Shown here piece by piece: positions 1 through 9,041 of a stretch of DNA of 64,000 nucleotides (within the stretch, counting starts at the first letter, position 1; every line of letters begins with the position of its first letter). Location: assembly GCF_002284575.1 (NCBI RefSeq), contig NZ_NPKJ01000068.1:62001-126000 (forward strand). The letters run 5' to 3'. A model generated the notes under the pieces. The model saw nothing but the letters and a program-made list of their open reading frames with translations, made no database searches and was not told where the DNA came from. The translations under genes were made by a program, and so were the position numbers. The DNA is from Mesorhizobium temperatum. GTDB lineage: Bacteria > Pseudomonadota > Alphaproteobacteria > Rhizobiales > Rhizobiaceae.

Positions 1-1146
1 CATGTTGATCGTGTAACCCATCATCGCCAACAGCAGGATGCCGATCAGGAAGGACGATGGGATGGCCAGTCCGATCAGCAGCGAGGCACGGCCCGACAGT
101 GCATAGAGAATGACGATGAACACCAGGATCACGGCGATCATGACGTGGTTCTGCAGATCGCCGAGCAACTGGTTGACGAAGACCGACTTGTCCTGCGTGT
201 AGGTGACGTGCATGCCTTCCGGCATGGTCTTTATGAATGCATCGGACACGGTCCTCACCTGGGCGATCGTGTCGATCAGGTTGGAGCCGATGCGCTTCTT
301 CACCTCGATGGCGATTGCCGGCTTGCCGTCGAGACGGGTCACCGTCTCGGCGTCCTTGAAGGTGGAGCGGACGGTGGCGATATCCTTGGCCTGCACCACG
401 GCATTGGCGCCAGCGACGATCGGAAGCGCCGCCACGTCCTCCGGCGTCTCGATCAGCGACGGCACCTTGACCGCGTATTTGCCCTCGGATCCTTCGATGT
501 TGCCGGCGGCGACAAGACTATTGGAATCGCCGACCGCACCGATCAGCTGCTCAAGCTGCAGCCCGTAGGAAGACAGTTTCATCGGATCGATGACGACTTC
601 GACGAGATCATCCCGCGCACCTTGCAGCGCGCCTTCCAGCACGCCCGGCACTTCCTCGATGCGGTCGCGCAACTCGCGCGCCGCAGCCGTGAGCATACGC
701 TCGGGCACCTCGCCCGACAGCGTCACGACAAGGACGGGGAATTCGGAGACGTTGACTTCGGAGACTACAGGCTCCTCGGCTGCCTGCGGCAGGTCGGCCT
801 TGCCGTCCTGGACCTTGCTGCGCGTGTCCTGCAACGCCGTCGCCAGATCCGTCTGCGGGTGGAATTCGACCAGCACATAGCCGCCGCCCTGGAAGGCGGC
901 CGAGCGCATCTCCTTGAGACCCTTGAGGCTCTTCAGCTTGGCTTCCATCGGCCGCAGCAGAAGGCGCTCCGAATCCTCGGGCGAGATGCCCTGATAGATC
1001 AGGCTGACATACATCATGGGAATCGGAACGTCGGGTTCCGCTTCCTTCGGCGTCGACTGGTAGGCGACCGCACCCGCAAGGATGAGGAACACCAGGACCG
1101 AAATGGTCAGCCGGGCATTGCTGATTGCGAGTTTGACGATATCCAT
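1..1146 (-). CDS. RND efflux transporter permease, N-terminal part (cut by window edge)
   Basis: This is the inner-membrane pump of a tripartite RND efflux system, which exports small molecules using the proton gradient. The reading frame is open from an ATG at 1146 to the edge of the window, giving 382 residues of a protein that is usually about 1000-1050 residues long. The first membrane helix is at about residues 12-32. A long periplasmic porter domain follows to about residue 335, and membrane helices begin again at about 338. The visible part ends near the conserved stretch that leads into the proton-relay helix TM4. Only 2 nt separate it from the stop codon of the upstream adaptor gene, so the two are co-transcribed. 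The subfamily and substrate cannot be told from this half. Confidence 0.9.
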   Translation of the reverse strand, partial: MDIVKLAISNARLTISVLVFLILAGAVAYQSTPKEAEPDVPIPMMYVSLIYQGISPEDSERLLLRPMEAKLKSLKGLKEMRSAAFQGGGYVLVEFHPQTDLATALQDTRSKVQDGKADLPQAAEEPVVSEVNVSEFPVLVVTLSGEVPERMLTAAARELRDRIEEVPGVLEGALQGARDDLVEVVIDPMKLSSYGLQLEQLIGAVGDSNSLVAAGNIEGSEGKYAVKVPSLIETPEDVAALPIVAGANAVVQAKDIATVRSTFKDAETVTRLDGKPAIAIEVKKRIGSNLIDTIAQVRTVSDAFIKTMPEGMHVTYTQDKSVFVNQLLGDLQNHVMIAVILVFIVILYALSGRASLLIGLAIPSSFLIGILLLAMMGYTINM

Positions 1147-1148
1147 GA

Positions 1149-2330
1149 TTACTGCGTCCCGGCCGTCGCTTCGCCCAACAGCTTCTGGATGGTCGCCTGG
1201 TCGGCCTCGACCGGCTTGACCACTTCGCCTTCCTTCACCAGTTCCTGGCCGGCGACGATGATGCGCGCATCGGCAGGAATGCCGCCGAGCACCAGGCCGG
1301 TTGGCGTGTCGTCGACCAGGTCGATCGGGAAGAACACGACCTTGTCGTCCTTGTCGACGGCGCGGATGCCGAGGTCGCCCTTGTCGCCGAGCGTCACCAC
1401 GGAGCGCGGCAGCATGACAGCGTCGGTCGGCTGCGCGCTCAGCGCGATCTCAGCGGTCATCCCGGCCGGAATAGTGCCCTCGGGATTGGAGATTGCGATC
1501 TCGACGCGGAAGGTGCGGGTGGCGGACGAGGCGTCGCGGCTGATATAGCGCACGGTGCCCTCGACATTCTGGCCGCTAACCAACCGTACATTCGCCTTGT
1601 CGCCGATCTTCAGATAGCCGAGATCACGTTCGCTGACCTCGCCGCGGGCGATCACTGGATCGAGGCTCAGAATGGTCGCCACTTCGCCGCCCTGCATCAC
1701 GGAACTGCCAAGCTCCACCGGTACCCGGTCGATAACGCCGTCGAACGGCGCCTTCACCTCGTTGCGGTCGAGTTCGGCCTGCGCGGCTTCCAGGTGCGAC
1801 TGGGCTAGCGTCAGGTTGGAGCGAGCCGTATCGAGCTGCAGCTTGGGCAGATTGCCCGTTTTCATCAGCCGCAATGCTGCATCGAGTTCGGCCTGACGCT
1901 GAACCAGAAGCTGCTTGGCGTTGCTGACCGCCGAATGCTTTTCCTCGGCTGCCAACATCAGCACGAGGTCGCCGGTCTTGACGCGCTGTCCCTGCTTGAC
2001 CGGCAGCTTGTCGATGACGCCGGCGACGCGCGTCGCCAGGACCGCGCGCTTGTCAGCTTCGGTCAGTCCGGAAATCCGGATGGCGCGCGCATAGGTACGC
2101 CTAGGCGGGGTTATGATCGCGACGGTGCGCAACGGCGCCTTGGGCTGCTCTGCCTCAGCGGGCTTGGCCTTGCCGGCGTCAGCCGCCTTTGGCTGCTCGA
2201 CCTCCCCCGCCTTGGGTTCGTTGTCGGCGGCCGCGCTGCCGACGGACGAGAACTCGCCCGTCACCATCCATGCAGCGAACCCGACAAGCACAACAATGGC
2301 TGCAAGCTTGTGAAACCTGTATTTCGGCAT
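1149..2330 (-). CDS. RND efflux periplasmic adaptor (HlyD/AcrA-type membrane fusion protein)
   Basis: This adaptor links the inner-membrane RND pump to an outer-membrane channel. The 393-residue protein has an N-terminal hydrophobic segment (about residues 8-24), consistent with a membrane anchor or uncleaved signal. An Ala/Glu/Lys/Pro-rich linker follows at about 28-66. The first half of the lipoyl-like domain is at about 85-125, a helical coiled-coil hairpin at about 130-190, the second lipoyl half (APFDGVIDRVPVELG) just after it, and then the beta-barrel region. It is the first gene of a two-gene operon with the RND permease. No regulator gene is adjacent; the nearest TetR serves the neighbouring oxidoreductase operon. 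Confidence 0.9.
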   Translation of the reverse strand: MPKYRFHKLAAIVVLVGFAAWMVTGEFSSVGSAAADNEPKAGEVEQPKAADAGKAKPAEAEQPKAPLRTVAIITPPRRTYARAIRISGLTEADKRAVLATRVAGVIDKLPVKQGQRVKTGDLVLMLAAEEKHSAVSNAKQLLVQRQAELDAALRLMKTGNLPKLQLDTARSNLTLAQSHLEAAQAELDRNEVKAPFDGVIDRVPVELGSSVMQGGEVATILSLDPVIARGEVSERDLGYLKIGDKANVRLVSGQNVEGTVRYISRDASSATRTFRVEIAISNPEGTIPAGMTAEIALSAQPTDAVMLPRSVVTLGDKGDLGIRAVDKDDKVVFFPIDLVDDTPTGLVLGGIPADARIIVAGQELVKEGEVVKPVEADQATIQKLLGEATAGTQ

Positions 2331-2727
2331 CGTCGTTTTTCCAGTGCGCGGGGTTCGGCCAGGCCGCGTCTTCTAACTCGGCGCGTCGCCGATATGGGTG
2401 CGCGCAAGGCCGTGTTCAACTTGCCGTGATCGGCGAACGAGCTTCTACATCAAAGTTGCACCGCAATATAGTCAGAAAAGTTGATGGGTAATACTTCGCT
2501 GGACAGGATGCGCCCGCCGCCGTGAGGCGCGCCGGACCAGCGCAGCCGTTCGTCTGCGAACATCGCATTCGGCGCAGTGCGGATGCGAAAGCAACCGCTA
2601 GACCGCGTCCCTCGGACAAACCCTTGGCTGCATCGACGTCATCGGTGCCGTGCCTTGGCTTTCCTCTGCCGCTGGGGAGGCGCCATCGAAACAGCATGGC
2701 AGCAGCTGTCAGCATGATGGGAATATT
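2331..2727. other. 397-bp intergenic region
   Basis: This gap lies between the start of the efflux operon and the end of the oxidoreductase operon, both leftward. It must hold the efflux promoter, but I see no clear -35/-10 pair, operator or terminator. A 99-codon open frame on the minus strand (2416-2715) has no ribosome binding site and an unconvincing composition, so I do not call it a gene. Confidence 0.5.
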
Positions 2728-5001
2728 TCATGCAAAGGTCACTTCCTTCGACAAGGGCAGTGTCCGGATGCGCTTGCCGGTCAGTGCGAAGATGGCGTTG
2801 GCGAGTGCCGGTGCCGCCGGCGGTGTGCCGACTTCGCCGACGCCGCCCATCTTGTGAAAATTCTCCAGGATAGCGACTTCGAACGCCGGACACTGGAAGA
2901 TGCGCATGGCGTCGTAGTCGTGAAAATTCGACTGTTCGACCATGCCGTCGGCGAAAGTAATCTCCTGACCCATCGCCGCCGACAGGCCATAGATGGCGGC
3001 GGAGATGAGCTGCGCCTCGATGATATCAGGATCGAGCGCGGTGCCGACATCGGCGGCGATCCACACCTTCTCAATGCGGATTCCGGACGGCGTGTCGGCG
3101 ACCTGGACGATCTCGCCGACCCAACTGCCGAAGGACAGCGTGAACGCCATCCCCTTGGCCTTGCCGGCGGGCAGCGCCTCGCCCCATTTCGCCATCGCGG
3201 CGACCTTCTCGACCACTTTCACCGCCGCCGGATAGGCAGCCATCAGCGTCTTGCGCAGTTCGACCGGATCGACTTTCCCGGCGGTGGCGATCTCGTCCAT
3301 GAAGCCCTCATGAAAGAAGCCGTTGATCGAGCAGCCGACCGATCGCCAGAAGCCGACCGGGATGGAGGCGGGCGCAGCAATGCCGCTGACCCGGTAATTC
3401 GGGATGGTGTAGGGCTGGTCGTAGGCCCCATCGGCAATGGACTTGTCGGGGCCAAGCGGCGGGATCGAGGGAAACAGCCGGCGCAAGGTGCTGGCTATCA
3501 GCGATGGCGAGGCGATTGTCATGTCGACGGCGACCGGCATGCCGTCGTTGCCAAGCCGCGCCTGGAATTTGCCGACCGAAGCCGGCCGGTAGGCATCGTG
3601 GCGCATGTCCTCCTCGCGCGTCCAAATCACCTTGATCGGCCGGCCTGCCGTTTCTTTCGCCATCAGCGCGGCACAGAGCGCATAATCCACCTCGATACGT
3701 CGGCCGAAGCCGCCGCCCATGAAGGTGGTGTGGACGCTGACCTTGTCCTGCTCGATGCCGACAGCATTGGCGCAAAGCTGCCGCACCAAGGTCGGCGCCT
3801 GGTTGCCGCACCAGATGTCGAGGACGCCGTCCTTCAGCCGCGCCGTGGCGTTCATCGGCTCCATCGTCGCATGTGCCAGATAAGGCACCGCATAGTCGGT
3901 CTTGACGATCCTTTCGCGCGGCGCGTCGGCGAAGGCGGTATCGACATCGCCATCGTCGCGCATCACCGACCCTTTTGTGCCGAGCGCCTGCTTCAGCACC
4001 TCGGAAATGCCGGCGCTGTCCAGCGGATATTCGGGATCGGCCCATTCGGCGTCGATCGCCTCCGCCGCCTTGAACGCCGCCCAGGTGTTTTCGGCGATGA
4101 TGCCGAAGCCGTGGCCGTAATTCGTGTCGATCGGCACGATCTTGATCACGCCAGGCATTTTCTCGGCGTTGGAGAAATCCGCCTTGACCGGCTTGGCCCA
4201 GAAGCGCGGGCTCATCTTGACCGTGCCGTACAGCATCTCCGGCAGCGTCACGTCGATGCCGAAGATCGGCGCCCCGGTGACCTTGGCCAGCATGTCGATG
4301 CGTTTTTGCGGTTTGCCGAGCAGTTTCCAGTCGGCTTTGTCCTTGAGCCTGATTTCCGCGGGCGGCGCCATCGTCGCAGCGGTCGCGGCGACAGCGCCAT
4401 AGGTCAGCGACTTGCCCAACGCCTTGTGCAGGATCGAGCCGTTGGCCGTTTCCAGATCGGCGGCAGCTATACCGAGCTTTTGCGCGGCCGCTGCAATCAG
4501 CATCTGCCGCGCAGTGGCGCCGGCTTGCCGCATCTTGTCGAAACCGTCGAGTGTCGAGGCCGAGCCGCCGGTGCCTTGCAGGGCGAGGAATTTTCCGACC
4601 ACGCCCATGCCGGCGCGCACTATTTCCGCGGTCATGCTTTCGTCAAAGAAGGCGAACGGACCGCCCTCTTCCAGGATCGCCGCATTGAAATAGGCGTAGG
4701 AGGCCGGGCCGTGCTCGACCTTGATCTGGTCGAGCCCGACATCGAGCTCTTCGGCAACCATGGCAGCAAGCGTCGTCGAGATGCCTTGGCCCATCTCGGC
4801 GCGCGGCGCGACGATGGTGATGGTGTTGTCGGCGCCGATCTTCACATAGGGGTTGAAGGTCGCTTCATCAGCGGCGAGGTCGCCTTCCAGCGGATTCGGG
4901 TAGGGCTTGCGGTAGTAATAATAACCGACGGCGACGCCGCCCGCGATGGCAGCCGCTCCGATGAGAAACGTGCGGCGGGCGATCTTTCCGACACTGGCCA
5001 T
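2728..5001 (-). CDS. Molybdopterin-binding subunit of a xanthine dehydrogenase-family oxidoreductase (isoquinoline 1-oxidoreductase beta type)
   Basis: This is the large catalytic subunit of a molybdenum hydroxylase that oxidises N-heterocycles or aldehydes. The start at 5001 gives 757 residues and lies 2 nt after the stop of the iron-sulfur subunit. The N-terminus carries a twin-arginine signal (R9-R10 followed by a hydrophobic stretch and YYYYRK), so export or membrane attachment through Tat is likely. Molybdopterin-binding segments are visible, including MGQGISTTLAAMVAEELDVG near residue 65-85 and the glycine-rich FMGGGFGRR. The domain order matches the IorB-type single-chain large subunit, with no FAD subunit encoded nearby, so electrons probably pass to a cytochrome or quinone. 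The substrate cannot be deduced. Longer in-frame starts upstream overlap the partner gene and are rejected. Confidence 0.88.
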   Translation of the reverse strand: MASVGKIARRTFLIGAAAIAGGVAVGYYYYRKPYPNPLEGDLAADEATFNPYVKIGADNTITIVAPRAEMGQGISTTLAAMVAEELDVGLDQIKVEHGPASYAYFNAAILEEGGPFAFFDESMTAEIVRAGMGVVGKFLALQGTGGSASTLDGFDKMRQAGATARQMLIAAAAQKLGIAAADLETANGSILHKALGKSLTYGAVAATAATMAPPAEIRLKDKADWKLLGKPQKRIDMLAKVTGAPIFGIDVTLPEMLYGTVKMSPRFWAKPVKADFSNAEKMPGVIKIVPIDTNYGHGFGIIAENTWAAFKAAEAIDAEWADPEYPLDSAGISEVLKQALGTKGSVMRDDGDVDTAFADAPRERIVKTDYAVPYLAHATMEPMNATARLKDGVLDIWCGNQAPTLVRQLCANAVGIEQDKVSVHTTFMGGGFGRRIEVDYALCAALMAKETAGRPIKVIWTREEDMRHDAYRPASVGKFQARLGNDGMPVAVDMTIASPSLIASTLRRLFPSIPPLGPDKSIADGAYDQPYTIPNYRVSGIAAPASIPVGFWRSVGCSINGFFHEGFMDEIATAGKVDPVELRKTLMAAYPAAVKVVEKVAAMAKWGEALPAGKAKGMAFTLSFGSWVGEIVQVADTPSGIRIEKVWIAADVGTALDPDIIEAQLISAAIYGLSAAMGQEITFADGMVEQSNFHDYDAMRIFQCPAFEVAILENFHKMGGVGEVGTPPAAPALANAIFALTGKRIRTLPLSKEVTFA

Positions 5002-5003
5002 GG

Positions 5004-5465
5004 TCAGATCCCCGCCGTCTTGAGGACGACCGCTCTTTTGATCGCCGCGCGGATCTTCGGGTAGGTGCCGCAGCGGCAGAGATTGCCGCCCATGGCATCG
5101 TCGATGTCGGCATCGGTCGGGTCGGCAACCTCGTCGAGCAACGCCACCGCGCTCATGATCTGGCCGGCCTGGCAGTAGCCGCATTGCGCGACCTGCTCTT
5201 CCAGCCATGCCTGCTGTACCGGATGCAGTCTGGCTTCGGTGCCGATGCCTTCGATCGTGGTGACCGCGCCGGTGACCTCACCGACCGGCAATGAACAGGA
5301 GCGCACCGGCTGGCCGTCGACATGCACCGTGCAGGCGCCGCAGGCGGCGATGCCGCAGCCGAACTTCGGCCCGGTCTTGCCCATGAGATCGCGCAGCGCC
5401 CACAGCAGCGGCATTTCGGGATCGGCATTGACGTCGAATGCCTGCCCGTCGACGGTGAGGCGCAT
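5004..5465 (-). CDS. (2Fe-2S)-binding subunit of the molybdenum hydroxylase (IorA type)
   Basis: This is the small electron-transfer subunit of the two-subunit oxidoreductase. The start at 5465 is preferred: it gives 153 residues, the family's usual length, and follows an AAAGGG-like ribosome binding site. The plant-type cluster ligands are Cys37, Cys42, Cys45 and Cys57. The second [2Fe-2S] cluster ligands are Cys95, Cys98, Cys130 and Cys132. It has no signal peptide, so it would be carried out with the Tat-signalled partner. It is the first gene of the operon and is transcribed away from a TetR gene, with an operator-like palindrome between them. Confidence 0.92.
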   Translation of the reverse strand: MRLTVDGQAFDVNADPEMPLLWALRDLMGKTGPKFGCGIAACGACTVHVDGQPVRSCSLPVGEVTGAVTTIEGIGTEARLHPVQQAWLEEQVAQCGYCQAGQIMSAVALLDEVADPTDADIDDAMGGNLCRCGTYPKIRAAIKRAVVLKTAGI

Positions 5466-5535
5466 GGGGATACCCTTTGTTGTCGTCCACAGCCCGAGGC
5501 AAAAAGGCCGGTCGGCCATTTCGTCCTCATACATC

Positions 5536-5560
5536 TTGACAAATTACGTCATTTTGTCAA
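5536..5560. promoter_or_regulatory. Probable TetR operator in the divergent promoter region
   Basis: An inverted repeat with half-sites TTGACAAA (5536-5543) and TTTGTCAA (5553-5560) is separated by 9 nt. It lies between the oxidoreductase operon (start 5465, leftward) and the TetR gene (start 5589, rightward). The left half-site also reads as a possible -35 box, so a bound repressor would block transcription. Binding by the adjacent TetR is inferred from position. Confidence 0.6.
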
Positions 5561-5588
5561 CAGAGCTTTTGCAGGATAAAGTCGCGCC

Positions 5589-6185
5589 ATGATCGAGATC
5601 GAGGACATCGCCACCGACCCCAAGCGCGCCCGCATTCTGGACAGCGCGATGAAGGTGTTTCTGGCCTATGGTTTCGCCCGCACCACCATGGACGACATTG
5701 CGCGTGCCGCCGACATGTCGCGGCCGGCGCTTTATCTCCAGTTCAAGAACAAGACCGATATTTATCGCGCCATTGCGTTGATGCTGCTCTCCCGCTCGCT
5801 CGAGCAGGCGAAAACGGCACTCGCCGGCGAAGAACCATTTGCCGAGCGCACGATGCGGGCCATCGACGAAGCGCTGATCTCGATGACGCGCACCGTCCAC
5901 GCCTCGCCCCATGGCGCCGAACTCCTTGACATGAAGTCGAGTCTCGCCGACCTGATCGGCTGCTGGCGCAGCCGGTTTGCCGAGCATGTCGCCGCAGCGA
6001 TCCAGAGCGAGGCCGGACGCAATGGCGTCGATCTCACCGCCAAGGGCTTGTCGGCAAAATTGCTGGCCGACATGCTGCTCGACGGGCTGGAAGGCATGAA
6101 GATGCGCACCAGCGATCCGGACGAGCAGAGGCGGGCTGCGGCCGCGCTGATCAAGGTGATCGATCTAGCCTTGCAAAAAAGCTGA
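5589..6185 (+). CDS. TetR/AcrR family transcriptional regulator
   Basis: This 198-residue protein has a TetR-type helix-turn-helix at about residues 14-60, containing TTMDDIARAADMSRPALYLQF. The C-terminal ligand domain is helical and variable. It is divergent from the molybdenum hydroxylase operon and probably represses that operon and itself through the palindrome at 5536-5560. The inducing ligand is unknown; a substrate of the hydroxylase is a reasonable guess. Confidence 0.88.
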   Translation: MIEIEDIATDPKRARILDSAMKVFLAYGFARTTMDDIARAADMSRPALYLQFKNKTDIYRAIALMLLSRSLEQAKTALAGEEPFAERTMRAIDEALISMTRTVHASPHGAELLDMKSSLADLIGCWRSRFAEHVAAAIQSEAGRNGVDLTAKGLSAKLLADMLLDGLEGMKMRTSDPDEQRRAAAALIKVIDLALQKS

Positions 6186-6198
6186 CAAACAAAACGCC

Positions 6199-7329
6199 TC
6201 AGGCTCGGCGACGCGCCGCCTCGGGCTTCTTGCGTGCCGCTAGGAACTCCTTCACCCGCCGGCCCAGTGCCGGACCACGCACCGGTTTGAAGCCGTCGTC
6301 GAGTTCGCCGGAGAGATCGAGTGTCGGCCGCTTGCCGACGGCGTCGTAATTCTCTTCCAGCCAGTCGCTGGCGGCGGTGCGGCCAAGGTCGCGCAGATAG
6401 GTCAGGAACGCCCATTCGGCATTGACCTTCGACGATGCCGACAGATCCTTGAACGCCTCGTCGGCATCAATGCGGTGCATGCGGATGTCGCGGTATTCGC
6501 CATGCGGCAGCCGGCCGGCGGCAATCAGTTCCTTGACGAAGGCGATCGAACGGAATTCACGCAGCAGCCCGGCATTGAAGGTGATCTCGTCGATGCGGTT
6601 CTGGATTTCGTTGGCGCTCTTCGGCGTTCCCTCGCGGACCACCGGATTGATCTGCACCAACAGTACGTCCTCGGCGGCAGCCGTCTTGAAGAACGGGAAC
6701 AGCGCTGGATTGCCGCCATATCCGCCATCCCAGTAGGGCACGCCCTTGATCTCGACGGCGCGGAACAGCTGTGGCAGGCAGGCCGACGCCATCACCGTGT
6801 CGAGGTCGATCTCGCCATCGGAAAAGACGCGTAACTGCCCGGTCTCGACATTGGTCGCGGAGATGAACAGCTCCATCGACTTGCAGGCGCGCACATTGCC
6901 GAAATCGATCTCCTGTTCGACCACATCGCGCAGCGGGTTGAGGCCGAGTGGGTTGGCGACATAGGGCGAAAACACCCGCGACATAGTGTCGAAAAAGAGA
7001 TAGCCCGGCGTGTTCTCGATCGACCAATTGCCCCAGGCCACGTCCCACGGCATGCGCTGCACCGGGCTGAACCGGCCCTTCAGCGCCACCGCGCGCCAGA
7101 AATCGTCGAGCTTCCGCCGCGCGCCCTCGACGCCGCCGCGGACGAAGCCGTCGGCCAGCGCCACCGCGTTCATGGCGCCGGCGCTGGTGCCCGAAACCGC
7201 CGCGATGTCGAGCCGCCCGTCCTCCAGCAGCTGGTCGAGCACCCCCCAGGAGAAGGCGCCATGCGAGCCGCCACCCTGCAGCGCGACGTTGATCTTCTTG
7301 GGCTCCTCCACCTTGCCGTTCGTCGTCAT
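6199..7329 (-). CDS. Patatin-like phospholipase family protein
   Basis: This is a predicted serine lipid acyl hydrolase of 376 residues. The glycine-rich oxyanion loop GGGSHG is at residues 19-24, the nucleophile elbow GTSAG at 47-51 (Ser49), and the Asp of the catalytic dyad in a DGGYGG motif near residue 200. The ATG at 7329 was chosen over a longer frame because it follows an AGGG-like site and starts close to the first domain strand. It lies directly downstream of bdhA with a 46-bp gap, in the same direction, so the pair may be an operon. That pairing suggests a role in handling stored polyhydroxybutyrate or granule lipids, but this is inference. Confidence 0.88.
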   Translation of the reverse strand: MTTNGKVEEPKKINVALQGGGSHGAFSWGVLDQLLEDGRLDIAAVSGTSAGAMNAVALADGFVRGGVEGARRKLDDFWRAVALKGRFSPVQRMPWDVAWGNWSIENTPGYLFFDTMSRVFSPYVANPLGLNPLRDVVEQEIDFGNVRACKSMELFISATNVETGQLRVFSDGEIDLDTVMASACLPQLFRAVEIKGVPYWDGGYGGNPALFPFFKTAAAEDVLLVQINPVVREGTPKSANEIQNRIDEITFNAGLLREFRSIAFVKELIAAGRLPHGEYRDIRMHRIDADEAFKDLSASSKVNAEWAFLTYLRDLGRTAASDWLEENYDAVGKRPTLDLSGELDDGFKPVRGPALGRRVKEFLAARKKPEAARRRA

Positions 7330-7375
7330 GGCGTTGCCCTTGATTTGTCGGCCAGATTTGTTCCGCGCGCCAAAT

Positions 7376-8158
7376 TCACTGGGCGGTCCAGCCGCCGTCG
7401 ACCGAAATATGCGTGCCGTTGATCTGCGCTGCCGCATCCGAACACAGGAACACCGCGGCAGCAGCAACCTGCTCGACCGTGACGAACTCCTTGGTCGGCT
7501 GCTTTTCGAGCATGACCTCGCGGACCACAGTGTCGCGGTCCATCTTGTTGGCCTTCATCTGGTCGGGGATCTGCGCCTCGACCAGCGGCGTCAGCACATA
7601 GCCGGGGCAGATGGCGTTGCAGGTGATCTTGTCGTGCGCCAGTTCCAAAGCGACCGTCTTGGTCAGCCCCATGATGCCGTGCTTGGCCGCGACATAAGCC
7701 GACTTGAACGGCGAGGCGACCAGCCCGTGGGCCGAGGCGATGTTGACGATCCTGCCGCCGCCGGCTTGTTTCATCAGCGGGATCGCGGCAGCGATGGTGT
7801 GGAAGGCCGACGACAGATTGATGGCAATGATCGCGTCCCATTTCTCGATGGGAAATTCTTCCACCGGCGCGACATGCTGGATGCCGGCATTGTTGACCAG
7901 GATGTCGACCGAGCCGAACGTCTCGGCTGCTTTCTCGATCAAAGCCCCGCATTCGGCCGGCTTCGACATGTCTGCCTTGATATAGACGGTCTTCACGCCG
8001 TGATGTTTGGCGATCGCATCGGTGATGGCCTGGTCGTCGGCAGTGTCGGAAAAGGAATTGACGACGACGTTGCAGCCGTCGGCCGCGAGCGCATGGGCGA
8101 TGGCCAGGCCGATGCCCGAGGTGGAACCGGTGACGATGGCGGTTTTTCTGCTGGGCAA
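7376..8158 (-). CDS. bdhA: 3-hydroxybutyrate dehydrogenase (short-chain dehydrogenase)
   Basis: This enzyme oxidises D-3-hydroxybutyrate to acetoacetate with NAD+, a step in breaking down polyhydroxybutyrate. The 260-residue protein is a classical short-chain dehydrogenase: the cofactor motif TGSTSGIG is at residues 10-17, NNAG near 90, and a YVAAK catalytic Tyr/Lys motif follows. The C-terminal DGGWTAQ ending is typical of the BdhA family. It sits 2-4 kb from the PHB regulator and synthesis genes. A TGC-type palindrome 37 nt before the start codon suggests PhaR control. Confidence 0.92.
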   Translation of the reverse strand: MPSRKTAIVTGSTSGIGLAIAHALAADGCNVVVNSFSDTADDQAITDAIAKHHGVKTVYIKADMSKPAECGALIEKAAETFGSVDILVNNAGIQHVAPVEEFPIEKWDAIIAINLSSAFHTIAAAIPLMKQAGGGRIVNIASAHGLVASPFKSAYVAAKHGIMGLTKTVALELAHDKITCNAICPGYVLTPLVEAQIPDQMKANKMDRDTVVREVMLEKQPTKEFVTVEQVAAAAVFLCSDAAAQINGTHISVDGGWTAQ

Positions 8159-8194
8159 GGCGAAATCCTTCAGTACGGTGCTAACGGGAGCATA

Positions 8195-8205
8195 TTGCAG
8201 TGCAA
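8195..8205. promoter_or_regulatory. Candidate PhaR-type operator upstream of bdhA
   Basis: The perfect palindrome TTGCA-G-TGCAA lies 37 nt upstream of the bdhA start, where it would overlap the promoter. PhaR proteins of alphaproteobacteria are known to bind TGC-rich palindromes. A related TGCTGCGCAGCA site lies between phaR and phaA. The assignment is from motif type and context only. Confidence 0.45.
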
Positions 8206-8328
8206 CATATATGTCTCGTGCGGCGCAAGAACAGCGGCACGGATTGGCGATGACATGAAATTTTTGTCATGAATGAGGACACCCTCACTCGAAGTTGTGC
8301 GCCTGACAGACAGTGTGAAAACAGTTTG

Positions 8329-9015
8329 TCAGCGATCCCGGGTAGCCACTTCGGCGTGCTCCTGAGACTGCGCTTTGGATGAAATCCGGCTCATGAAAAG
8401 ATGGAGAGCTCTGCGCGCGGCGAGCGATGGCGGCTCGGACGGATGCCACTCCGGAAAATGACCATCGATCGCCATGCGCGCCAACCCGTAGACAAACGCG
8501 CGCGCGGCAAGCACCAGATGGTCAAAGTCGGTGTCCGGAGCAAGCCGACCTTGTTGTTGCGCTTGGGTCAGCAGGTCGATCATCTTCCGGCGAACGGCTT
8601 CATTCTGACCACGAAGACTATCCGACGCGTCGAAATCAATCAGCGTTCGAGAACTGATGATCTGGAAATGCGTCGGATTGCTGATCGCCCATTCCAGATA
8701 GCCTTGTCCGATCGCTTCGAAGGCCACGATGGGATCTGCGCTGTCGACTTTGGACTGTGCATCGGCAACGGCTTCGGTCAGCCGGTTCATGGCCTGTTCG
8801 GCGACTGCGGTCAGCAGTGCTGTTTTCGACCGAAAATGCCGGAATGGCGCGCCGGGCGAAACGCCGGCACGCTTTGCGGCCTCACGCACGGAGACATGCT
8901 CTGCTCCGCGCTCTTCGATGATCTCCACGGTTGCAGCGATCAAGGCCTCAACCAAATTGCCGTGATGATAGCGTTTGGGGTTGGCGGCTTCGCCAGAATC
9001 CGATTGGCTGGTCAT
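8329..9015 (-). CDS. TetR/AcrR family transcriptional regulator
   Basis: This 228-residue regulator has a helix-turn-helix at about residues 16-62, with VSVREAAKRAGVSPGAPF visible. The C-terminal half resembles the WHG/TetR_C_33 type ligand domain. It faces a small secreted-protein gene across a 100-bp gap that contains two copies of a TGTAATC/GATTACA palindrome. The most likely arrangement is repression of both genes from those sites. Confidence 0.88.
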   Translation of the reverse strand: MTSQSDSGEAANPKRYHHGNLVEALIAATVEIIEERGAEHVSVREAAKRAGVSPGAPFRHFRSKTALLTAVAEQAMNRLTEAVADAQSKVDSADPIVAFEAIGQGYLEWAISNPTHFQIISSRTLIDFDASDSLRGQNEAVRRKMIDLLTQAQQQGRLAPDTDFDHLVLAARAFVYGLARMAIDGHFPEWHPSEPPSLAARRALHLFMSRISSKAQSQEHAEVATRDR

Positions 9016-9041
9016 GCCTGCCCAATAGCATGAAGCCGAAA

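Noticed and set aside
2416..2715. 99-codon open frame in the gap after the oxidoreductase operon
   Set aside because: No ribosome binding site, composition unlike neighbours, no similarity I recognise.
2650..5064. 804-codon open frame antisense to the molybdenum hydroxylase gene
   Set aside because: It is the mirror of a real high-GC gene whose codon third positions avoid A/T, which keeps the opposite frame open. Its protein is rich in Arg, His, Gly and Asp with no family motif, and the sense gene is convincing.
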